Shown piece after piece: positions 51,275 through 57,461 of a stretch of DNA of 57,461 nucleotides. The position numbers and the translations under genes are program-made. This DNA comes from CAYGZQ01 sp964354375 [NCBI: uncultured Planctomycetota bacterium]. Lineage in GTDB: Bacteria > JAJVIF01 > JAPKYR01. Location: the NCBI GenBank assembly GCA_964354375.1, contig CAYGZQ010000020.1:1-57461 (forward strand), read 5' to 3'. Below the pieces are notes generated by a model. The model searched no databases. It saw nothing but the letters and a program-made list of their open reading frames with translations, and was not told the DNA's origin. Every line of letters begins with the position of its first letter. The stretch's first letter is position 1.

Positions 51275-52177
51275 ATGATTGAGCTCATCGCGAATGTTCT
51301 GCTCTGGATTATGAACCTCACCCACTACGTCACGCGTACGTGGGCCATCGACATCATCCTGCTCACGATCCTGGTGAGGCTCGCGCTGTTTCCCCTGAAT
51401 CGCCAGATGAACAGGAACATGAAGCTGATGCAGAAGGTTCAGCCGGAGATGAAGGCGATACAGGAGAAGTACAAGGAGAAGCCCGAGGAGCTTCAGAAGG
51501 AGACCATGGAGCTGTACCGCAAGTACAAGATCAATCCTCTGACCTCGTGCTGGCCCTTATTGATCCAGATGCCCATTTTTTTCGCGCTGTTCACGATCCT
51601 GAGGTACCCGCTATTCTATCTCAGGCTCCCGGGATTCGAAGATGCTACGCTGTTCGGGATGAACATGACACTCCCACCGCAGGTTACGCACCCGTTCCCC
51701 GAAATGGCGTTGAAGGCGGGGATGTTCGACCTGTACGGCCTGATAAACAACGCGTGGTTCGCTGATCGCTTTCTGTACCTACCCACCCTCTGGTTGCTGG
51801 CCGCCTACATGGTGACCACAATCATTCAATCTCGCCAGATGCAGGCTCAATCGCAGGCAGCGTCGGCAGGTCAGCCTAACACAATGGCGCTGATGATGCC
51901 GATGTTTCTGTTCTTCGGCCTGTTCTTCCCCACCGGGCTGCTTGCTTATTTTATTACTTCTAATGTGCTTCAGATGGGGCAGTACTGGCGGATTCAGCGG
52001 GAGATCGCGCTCGAGGAGGGTCCGCGCGAGGAAGCATCCTCGGAGGCCAAAAAGGGTTTCTTCCTGTCCAACAAGACGAGGCTTTTCGACTGGGGCAAAG
52101 CCCCGGTTGCGAAGCAGGAGACCCGAAAGCCTAACAAGGGCAAGCCTTCGACAGGGAGCAAGAAGAAGAAGAAGTAG
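51275..52177 (+). CDS. yidC: Membrane protein insertase YidC, short form
   Basis: This 300-residue protein carries the Oxa1 core: RTWAIDIILLTILVRLALFP with the conserved Arg, KPEELQKETMELYRKYKINP, SCWPLLIQMPIFFALFTIL and GLLAYFITSNVLQMGQYW. It ends in a basic tail. The large periplasmic domain of Gram-negative YidC is missing, so the protein is of the Gram-positive/short type although other genes suggest a diderm. The protein inserts membrane proteins alone or with SecYEG. Confidence 0.95.
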   Translation: MIELIANVLLWIMNLTHYVTRTWAIDIILLTILVRLALFPLNRQMNRNMKLMQKVQPEMKAIQEKYKEKPEELQKETMELYRKYKINPLTSCWPLLIQMPIFFALFTILRYPLFYLRLPGFEDATLFGMNMTLPPQVTHPFPEMALKAGMFDLYGLINNAWFADRFLYLPTLWLLAAYMVTTIIQSRQMQAQSQAASAGQPNTMALMMPMFLFFGLFFPTGLLAYFITSNVLQMGQYWRIQREIALEEGPREEASSEAKKGFFLSNKTRLFDWGKAPVAKQETRKPNKGKPSTGSKKKKK

Positions 52178-52238
52178 CGGTAGCCCGCCTGCAGGAGCAT
52201 TTGCTGCAGGCCGGGTCCGAAAGGACGGTGGGTTAGCG

Positions 52239-52934
52239 ATGCTTTACTTGGACCAGGTCGCTTCAAGCGAGGCGGAAGCGCTGGAGATCGCCTCGAAAAA
52301 GATGCGGATAGACGCAAGCGATTTGGCTGTCAGAAGCGTCACGGAAATCCCGGGCGGCGTGAAAGTCAGGATTGAGGCCACACGGAGCAGAGGAGACGAG
52401 GCCCTCGAGTTGCTTGAGGAGATTCTGAGGAGATTCCGTATCGATGTCGATCTTTTCTACATCGAGTCATTCGACAAGATCCTCATAAACGTCAAGGGAC
52501 CCAATCTCGGCCTGATAATCGGGAAGGCTGGAAGCACGCTGGAGGCGCTTGAGACTATCGTCAGCGCCATGCATAACAGCGATTTCTCGATGTACAAGCC
52601 GGTAGTCATCAATCCCGGGGGTTATCGGGACAACAAGAAGAAGGCCCTTCAAACCCTCGTCAAGCGCGCCGTCGAGGAGGCCGGGGACGGCGAGAAAGTC
52701 TCGTTGCCGGCGATGCGGCAGCGTGACCGGAAAGCCGTTCACCAGATCATCAAGGATTTCCCGGGTTTCCGCTCCAAGTCCGTGGGCGAAGGCAAGGACC
52801 GTCGCGTCTACGTCTACCAGGCCGGCGAAGACGACACGGAATCCGAACTCGATGGCGAGGAATCGGAATTCCTGCCGCCCAAAGACACGATGCATACTGG
52901 AGTCGACACGGACAGCCGGTCGATGAGTCTGTGA
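52239..52934 (+). CDS. khpB: RNA-binding protein KhpB (Jag)
   Basis: Residues 1-50 are a Jag-N domain (AEALEIASKKMRIDASDLAV). A KH domain follows (ILINVKGPNLGLIIGKAGST, LEALETIVSAM), then R3H with the RDRKAVHQIIKDFPGFRSKS motif. The acidic C-terminal tail is typical. It binds small RNAs and mRNAs, often with KhpA. The ATG at 52239 was preferred because the longer frame runs through yidC. Confidence 0.94.
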   Translation: MLYLDQVASSEAEALEIASKKMRIDASDLAVRSVTEIPGGVKVRIEATRSRGDEALELLEEILRRFRIDVDLFYIESFDKILINVKGPNLGLIIGKAGSTLEALETIVSAMHNSDFSMYKPVVINPGGYRDNKKKALQTLVKRAVEEAGDGEKVSLPAMRQRDRKAVHQIIKDFPGFRSKSVGEGKDRRVYVYQAGEDDTESELDGEESEFLPPKDTMHTGVDTDSRSMSL

Positions 52935-53023
52935 TCCAGGGCGTAGCAACCTGATTTTTCGCGACAGATCCCGCGACCGGGGTCTCCCGATCGCGAAAGT
53001 CTGTGCTGAACAGGAGGAGCAGG

Positions 53024-53539
53024 ATGCATGCTTCACGTGTTCTCGCGGCTCTGATTGCCGCAGGGTTTGTACTCACCTTGACGGCTGCAGCAGGTTGCGA
53101 AGGCGCTCTGTCCCCCGAGCTGAACCCCCAGAGAGTAGTGATCGGTTTCCTCAAGGATGTCGGTCGGGGAAGTCCGGACGCAACAAAATGGGTAACGCCT
53201 GACGCCGCGCGCCAGATCGAGTCATGGAAAGGGCTTTTGATCTTCCCCGATCACGCGACTCCGCCCAGTCCCTCAGAAGAGGAACAGATCGATCGATTCA
53301 TCTCGCTCTGCTACAGGGTCACTATGATGGACGAGGGGGAGACCGAGGCGACGGTGCATCTGGTCTTTGCGGGCACGGACGCCATCGTCGGGTTCCCGTC
53401 GGTCGCGAACAACCCTTCGGTTCCCAATGTTGCGCCGTTTCAGCTGACTCTTGTCAGAACAAAGGAAGGGGAGGGGAAAAAGGCCAGGTACGGGGACTGG
53501 CGGATCTCGGCTTTCCAGACGATCACGTCATCGAGGTGA
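53024..53539 (+). CDS. Lipoprotein of unknown function
   Basis: A lipoprotein signal (VLAALIAAGFVLTLTAAAGC) with the lipobox TAAAGC gives a mature protein of about 145 residues. The mature domain (WVTPDAARQIESWKGLLIFP, VTMMDEGETEATVHLVFAGT) has a cystatin/NTF2-like alternation of strands, but no family is clear. GGAGGAG before ATG 53024 fixes the start. It is convergent with the TPR gene; a 9-bp inverted repeat (53518-53544) overlaps the stop. Confidence 0.8.
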   Translation: MHASRVLAALIAAGFVLTLTAAAGCEGALSPELNPQRVVIGFLKDVGRGSPDATKWVTPDAARQIESWKGLLIFPDHATPPSPSEEEQIDRFISLCYRVTMMDEGETEATVHLVFAGTDAIVGFPSVANNPSVPNVAPFQLTLVRTKEGEGKKARYGDWRISAFQTITSSR

Positions 53540-53549
53540 TCGTCTCGAC

Positions 53550-54257
53550 TTATTGCTCGCTTCTCCCTGAGGATTGAATCTCGTGCTTGAGCCGCTCGGC
53601 TTCGAGGCGAAGCCATCGCGGCGGAAACTGACTGAGCGCCTGGTCGAGCTCGTTCAGGGCGCGGGTCTCGTCCTTCACCAGCCACCATGCCTTGGCGAGC
53701 TCGAACTCGGCCCAGTAGGTCTTGGTCGAATTTCTCACCTTGATTGCCTGCTCGAATATCGGGATCGATGTGCGCACCTGGTCCATGTGCCCCGGCTGGT
53801 AGTCCCTGTAGATGATGCCCTGGTACACGAGGGCAGTGTAATCGGTGGGCATGAGGTCGACCGCCTTATCGATCGCGATCTTGGCGGTCGGCTTTCGGTT
53901 CCGTCCCCATTCAGACCTCGCGAGCTCGATGTACATCAGAAAAACACGCTCATCGTCCTCGTGGGCATCGATCCATCGCGTGGCGACGTCCTTTGCCGTG
54001 TTGAAATGATCGTCCTTTTTCAGCGACTCACCGAGATCGTTCTGACTCCTGGCGTACGCGGCGGCGAAGACGACATTGTCCGGCATGGCCTCGTACGCGC
54101 CCTTGTAGGAACTGGAAGCCCCGCCCGTGTCGCCGGTCATCTCAAGTCCCCTGCCGCAGAGGTAACCCCAATAGCCGTCCCTGATGTCGGCGGGGATAAG
54201 AAATGCGATCACGGCAAGGACGACAAGCACTATCAAGAGATTTCGAAGGACTTTCAT
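53550..54257 (-). CDS. Membrane-anchored TPR-like protein
   Basis: The N-terminal segment LLIVLVVLAVIAFLIPA is a membrane anchor. The remaining 210 residues form helical pairs (FAAAYARSQNDLGESLKKDD, ALVYQGIIYRDYQPGHMDQV, YWAEFELAKAWWLVKDETRA). It may be a scaffold or part of an envelope complex. Function is unknown. Confidence 0.75.
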   Translation of the reverse strand: MKVLRNLLIVLVVLAVIAFLIPADIRDGYWGYLCGRGLEMTGDTGGASSSYKGAYEAMPDNVVFAAAYARSQNDLGESLKKDDHFNTAKDVATRWIDAHEDDERVFLMYIELARSEWGRNRKPTAKIAIDKAVDLMPTDYTALVYQGIIYRDYQPGHMDQVRTSIPIFEQAIKVRNSTKTYWAEFELAKAWWLVKDETRALNELDQALSQFPPRWLRLEAERLKHEIQSSGRSEQ

Positions 54258-54303
54258 GTGGAGTTCCTCGATCCCGACCCCCTATCATTATAGCCCATAC
54301 AAC

Positions 54304-55248
54304 CTATTTCGGGAGAGCGTATACCGCCGCGAATCCCAACTGGGTGGCTATCATGAGAAGGTACATGTGCTTCCAGGACGGATGGTTGCCTTCGAGCGCG
54401 AGGGAGTCGGGGTCTCTGACGATCAGCCAGGCGGTGTATGCGCCCCAGAGGGCGAGGATGGTGAGCCAGTCTGATCCGAGTCTAAGGTTACCCGGTCCCG
54501 CGAGCCAGGCGATCAGGGGTATTGCCAGGTACGGGATTACGAAGAAGGGCGCGATTATCCACGCGGCCCGCCTGTACCCGAACGCAACGACGACGGTACG
54601 AGCGCCGCCCGCCTCGTCGCCCTTTGCGTCCGCGAAATCCTTCGTGCTCGCGGCTCCGACCACGAACAGGAAAATGACCAGGCCTATGAGCCAGGGGGTT
54701 GGATCATTCCACGCTTCGGGCCTGACAGCCACCCATCCGCCGACGATCATGAGGAATCCGCGGGGGACAGCCATCGCGATGTTCGCCAGGAATCCGTTGT
54801 TCTTGAGTCTGACCGGCGGCGCCGAATAGCCCCACGTGAACGCGGCACAGATGAGAACGACCCCCAGAAACTGCCGGCTGACCAGAAAACCCAGAACGAT
54901 GCACAAGGCATAGAGGATCCACGCGAAGGTCATCGCCTGCGCGATGGTCATCCGTCCCGAAGGCAGGGGACGGCCGGGTTTGTTGATGCGATCGATGTCC
55001 AGATCGTAGTACTGGTTGATCGCATTGGATGCCGCATTCAGAAGCGAAGCGGTAAGGCCCGCAAGCACGCCTGTCCAAACCAGTGAATATCCTTCCCCCT
55101 TGTCCCCCATTGCTATCAGGGATCCGGAGAAAGTGCCCAGAGAAGGGGCAAGCATCGTGAATGGTCGGGCCAGATCGACATAATCCTTGATTGACGGCGC
55201 GGGTCGGGCCTGGGGTGACGCAGTCTGCGCTGATACTTCGGAACTCAT
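54304..55248 (-). CDS. UbiA-family prenyltransferase
   Basis: This 314-residue protein has eight or nine membrane segments. The first Asp motif is NAINQYYDLDIDRINKPG followed by RPLPSG, and the second is KDFADAKGDEAGGARTV. The form N-x3-D-x3-D followed by RPLPSG resembles DGGGP synthase and BchG/ChlG types more than UbiA proper. It joins an isoprenyl diphosphate to an acceptor that cannot be named. The start overlaps the Nudix stop by ATGA, so the two are one operon. Confidence 0.9.
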   Translation of the reverse strand: MSSEVSAQTASPQARPAPSIKDYVDLARPFTMLAPSLGTFSGSLIAMGDKGEGYSLVWTGVLAGLTASLLNAASNAINQYYDLDIDRINKPGRPLPSGRMTIAQAMTFAWILYALCIVLGFLVSRQFLGVVLICAAFTWGYSAPPVRLKNNGFLANIAMAVPRGFLMIVGGWVAVRPEAWNDPTPWLIGLVIFLFVVGAASTKDFADAKGDEAGGARTVVVAFGYRRAAWIIAPFFVIPYLAIPLIAWLAGPGNLRLGSDWLTILALWGAYTAWLIVRDPDSLALEGNHPSWKHMYLLMIATQLGFAAVYALPK

Positions 55249-55907
55249 TGCTGATTCGCCTCGGGAACGGTCTTTGCGGCAGCTACATTGTGTGAATCCG
55301 ATTCGGTTGATGAACGGATGAAGCCATCATAGACAAGACGTGACCAGTTTTCAAGACGGTTGAACGCGGCCCCGATCTTGTCGGGAGCCAGGTATTCGCC
55401 GTGCATTTTGTCGGTCTCCCGGATATAAACAGGTTGCGGGACATCCCACCTGAGGACCAGTCCCAGGTGAACGCGGCTGACCTCGTCGCCGTCGTCGCAT
55501 ATCAGCCCCAGCGGCTCGAGATCGTCCCAGCCCGGCGGATCGTCCACCGCCAGCTCCTCCGATATCTCTCGTTTCATTGCCGCGTCCAGGTAGTTCTCCT
55601 CTTCGGTGTCGACGGGATTGATGTGTCCTCCGATGCCGACGCTCATCTTGTCATGGAGACGCGGCTCGCCCTGGGTTCTGTGGCGGGTCACGGTGAGATA
55701 CTTCCCCTCATTGCGGACAAGAACGTACGGGATCACCTGGCGGTATGCGCAATCGGCCTCGGCGGTCGGGCGGTCAATGAAAAAGGCACGGCGGGGGAGG
55801 TCGCGGAGGAAATCGGGGTGGATGTCGCTGAGAAACCCCCTCGTGGAGTGAAGGGAATGAATCCAGTCGGCCCTGACCACGAGCACGCGTTCTACGGGCG
55901 CAGGCAT
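55245..55907 (-). CDS. Nudix hydrolase
   Basis: This 220-residue protein has the Nudix box GGHINPVDTEEENYLDAA followed by REISEEL, matching Gx5Ex7REUxEE. An N-terminal extension of about 60 residues (DFLRDLPRRAFFIDRPTAE) is typical of a subgroup called predicted phosphoesterases. It may hydrolyse a nucleoside or prenyl diphosphate. ATG 55907 is preferred to the ATG six codons upstream. It is co-transcribed with the UbiA gene. Confidence 0.9.
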   Translation of the reverse strand: MPAPVERVLVVRADWIHSLHSTRGFLSDIHPDFLRDLPRRAFFIDRPTAEADCAYRQVIPYVLVRNEGKYLTVTRHRTQGEPRLHDKMSVGIGGHINPVDTEEENYLDAAMKREISEELAVDDPPGWDDLEPLGLICDDGDEVSRVHLGLVLRWDVPQPVYIRETDKMHGEYLAPDKIGAAFNRLENWSRLVYDGFIRSSTESDSHNVAAAKTVPEANQQ

Positions 55908-55962
55908 CAGCGAATCATAGCACAAAAGGTCCTGTTAGGCGGTCCGGGCGATCAAGGCCGGC

Positions 55963-55991
55963 TTGACAGAATTGTGGGGGAGTGTTAGAGT
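55963..55991 (+). promoter_or_regulatory. Sigma70-type promoter of the charged small protein gene
   Basis: A perfect TTGACA (55963-55968) and TAGAGT (55986-55991) are spaced by 17 nt. Since the -35 box coincides with the first TTG of the open frame, the true start must lie downstream. Confidence 0.68.
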
Positions 55992-56031
55992 CTCTTCTCG
56001 GCCTCCACGGCACAAGGTGGTGGAATACTGC

Positions 56032-56439
56032 TTGACCGAAGAGAAAGAAACGAACGCTGAACAGACGATTTTGACCGAAACGCTCCCCGAAACAGGGGAT
56101 TCTCCCGCTGGTTCGACGCCGGAGGCGGAGGCGCCCAAAGTCGAAGAAGCGGAGAAGGAAATAGCTCCGGAGATTCCTCCCGGCGATGCTCCGGCCGAGA
56201 AGGTCGTGACGCCGGCTGAGGGATCCGGCGAGTTAGAGAAGCCTGGCGAGGGTCAGCAGGCACCGGACAGGGGCAGGAGAGATGCGCATCGCAGGACCGG
56301 CGGCCCGGGGGGTCGCAGGGGCGATCGCCCGTTCAGCAACGAGGACAAACTGCGCATGTACAAGAAGCAGTCTGAGGAGCGTCTTCTGGACATCAAGCGC
56401 AGCCGCGAGGAGAAGGTCGGCAAGAAAAGGAAGAGATAG
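56032..56439 (+). CDS. Acidic-basic low-complexity protein of unknown function
   Basis: This 135-residue protein has an acidic, Pro/Glu-rich half (EAEAPKVEEAEKEIAPEIPP) and a basic half (RGRRDAHRRTGGPGGRRGDR) ending in a helix LRMYKKQSEERLLDIKRS and KKRKR. It looks like an RNA- or ribosome-binding tail protein, which is inference. TTG 56032 has AAGGTGG upstream. It precedes a tRNA gene. Confidence 0.6.
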   Translation: MTEEKETNAEQTILTETLPETGDSPAGSTPEAEAPKVEEAEKEIAPEIPPGDAPAEKVVTPAEGSGELEKPGEGQQAPDRGRRDAHRRTGGPGGRRGDRPFSNEDKLRMYKKQSEERLLDIKRSREEKVGKKRKR

Positions 56440-56505
56440 CCTGCGCCCTGAAGTTTCGCTCCTGATCAAACTTCGCCCCACAATATCCGATATTGAGATG
56501 GCTGT

Positions 56506-56593
56506 GCCCGAGTGGTGGAATGGAAGACACTGGGGACTTAAAATCCCCTGCCGAGTGATCGGCGTGCCGGTTCGAGTCCGGCCTCGGGCACCA
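56506..56593 (+). tRNA. tRNA-Leu (anticodon UAA)
   Basis: The acceptor arm GCCCGAG (56506-56512) pairs with CTCGGGC (56583-56589), followed by A and an encoded CCA. The anticodon loop CTTAAAA (stem GGGGA/TCCCC) has anticodon TAA at 56539-56541. A variable arm of class II form (CCGAGTGATCGG) and the T arm GCCGG-TTCGAGT-CCGGC are intact. Confidence 0.96.
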
Positions 56594-56617
56594 GATCGGG
56601 CTTGCCTCCGTTCAAGC

Positions 56618-56672
56618 GGATCCGTGGCGCCAACAGGCGAGTCCCCGAGTTTGCAGGCGTCTCGGATTATTT
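56618..56672 (+). repeat. Repeat family B, copy 2 (degenerate)
   Basis: This copy aligns with copy 1 at 13522-13577 over its length, including the GTGGCGCC start, the central GAGTC/GACTC, and the tail (T)CTCGGATTATT. Its arms pair only in part. The 341-nt stretch 56594-56934 holds no gene; it contains this copy and copy 3, then the leader of the next gene. Confidence 0.65.
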
Positions 56673-56712
56673 TCTCTGCAAGATGTTTCATATTACCAAT
56701 GATGCAATTGGG

Positions 56713-56763
56713 AATAATGTGAGACTCCCACAAGCTCTGAAGACTCCGCTTGTGGGAGCCACC
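56713..56763 (-). repeat. Repeat family B, copy 3 (inverted)
   Basis: On the minus strand it reads GGTGGC, CTCCCACAAGC (56758-56748), GCTTGTGGGAG (56735-56725) and ATTATT. Compared with copy 1 both arms changed together (CGCCC/GGGCG to CTCCC/GGGAG), so pairing is kept. It lies head-to-head with copy 2, 40 nt apart. Confidence 0.75.
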
Positions 56764-56934
56764 GCGCCTCTCTGCACCAGCAGCATGCGAGCCATTCTTC
56801 GGCTGGTCAAATGATAGCATTCTATAGTAAAGCATCGGGGTAACTCCTTCGGGTTCACGTGCCCGCGCCGCCTGCCGAAACTATTAATGCATCTTAGCGT
56901 GACTGAAACCCGCTTCGAAAGGAGCGACGTTTAG

Positions 56935-57461
56935 TTGAGTGCCGCCCGGGGGAGCAAAGCGAATAAGGAGAAGGGCAAGAAGTCCTCTCGATCCAGGCGG
57001 GTTCGCGAGGAGCAAGCCGATGCGTTCCGACGTGGGGTCAGCGCAGTTCTGGGACTGGTTCTGGTCCTGATTTTCGGGTTCGTGCTCTACGTGACCTGGG
57101 TTTTTCTTGACCGACCGGGCCTCCCGAAGCAGCCGTCCGGACGGTCGACGCAGTGCCTGGAGCTCTATTTCTATGATACCGCGGTGACATATCTGGTCCC
57201 GGTTCACAGGAATGTGACTCTGTCCCGAAACGAAAACCGCACCGCGCGAGCGGTCCAGGAGTTTGCGGCCGGACCCAGGGACCCTCGACTGGCAAGGGTA
57301 TATTCCCCTGTCGCCGCTCCGACCGTCACCGTGAGGGACAATGTGGCGATACTCGATCTGCCGCAGGAAATCTTCAGCCGGCTCGGTGGAACCACCAGGG
57401 AGCGAGCCCTTCTGGACGCTCTCACGCTGACTGAAGATTTCCTGCGGCAGATCGAGTATCG
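56935..57461 (+). CDS. GerMN-domain protein, truncated by the window end
   Basis: The frame starts at TTG 56935 after AAAGGAG. It has a basic N-terminus, a membrane segment (SAVLGLVLVLIFGFVLYVTW), and a GerMN domain (TARAVQEFAAGPRDPRLARV, VRDNVAILDLPQEIF). GerM-like domains are found in envelope and spore proteins. The last 31 bases are the exact reverse complement of 57347-57377, so the final ten residues encoded are suspect. Confidence 0.8.
   Translation, partial: MSAARGSKANKEKGKKSSRSRRVREEQADAFRRGVSAVLGLVLVLIFGFVLYVTWVFLDRPGLPKQPSGRSTQCLELYFYDTAVTYLVPVHRNVTLSRNENRTARAVQEFAAGPRDPRLARVYSPVAAPTVTVRDNVAILDLPQEIFSRLGGTTRERALLDALTLTEDFLRQIEY

Noticed and set aside
51942-52238. N-terminal extension of KhpB
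   Set aside because: The extension runs through the 3' part of yidC in another frame; the Jag-N domain begins at the ATG at 52239.

Overview
The window looks like a chromosomal segment of an uncultured, probably Gram-negative, rod-forming bacterium of fairly high GC. Supporting signs are mreB and mreC, an O-antigen-ligase-like protein, secreted proteins and lipoproteins, a pseudopilin and a PilB/GspE ATPase. No gene fixes the phylum. Most of it is ordinary chromosome, with genes on both strands in short operons.

Layout. 0-9.5 kb: pseudopilin, Ser/Thr kinase, two large membrane proteins with C-terminal TPR regions (DUF2723 type and Wzy/WaaL type), purine nucleoside phosphorylase, thioredoxin reductase. 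9.5-18 kb: archease-rtcB RNA repair pair, ComM ATPase, a polytopic glycosyltransferase with a 48-residue membrane partner, and a beta-CASP nuclease. 18-23 kb: partner-switching module (STAS antagonist plus a PAS/SpoIIE phosphatase/RsbW-like kinase fusion) around a secreted protein, then a TPR protein. 23-29 kb: two more membrane glycosyltransferases, a beta-propeller protein and a polyprenol-kinase-like enzyme. 29-34.3 kb: pilB, a YchF-type GTPase, pdxT, a small YjfB-like protein, hpf. 34.5-39 kb: mreB, a membrane protein of unknown function, mreC and a zinc phospholipase C-like protein, with no mreD. 39-47.6 kb: a sensor kinase with a Cys-rich insert, facing a transketolase plus corrinoid methyltransferase operon. 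47.7-49.9 kb: an accessory pair, an EVE-domain protein with a nuclease-like C-terminus and a RiboL-PSP-HEPN protein. 50-53 kb: the conserved rpmH-rnpA-yidD-yidC-khpB block. 53-57.4 kb: lipoprotein, TPR protein, Nudix-UbiA pair, a charged small protein, tRNA-Leu(UAA), and a truncated GerMN-domain gene.

The intergenic DNA is unusually rich in structure. Two arrays (about 17.94-18.11 and 26.43-26.55 kb) hold ten mini-hairpins whose stems differ but stay paired around an RGA/TCY triloop. A second family has three copies. There are also four unrelated long inverted repeats and a tandem palindrome cluster. The last 31 bases are an exact reverse complement of bases 84 nt upstream, which probably marks an assembly artefact. 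The best candidates for new biology are the hairpin arrays, the EVE-nuclease/HEPN pair beside the rpmH block, and the corrinoid operon with two different UroD-type methyltransferases.
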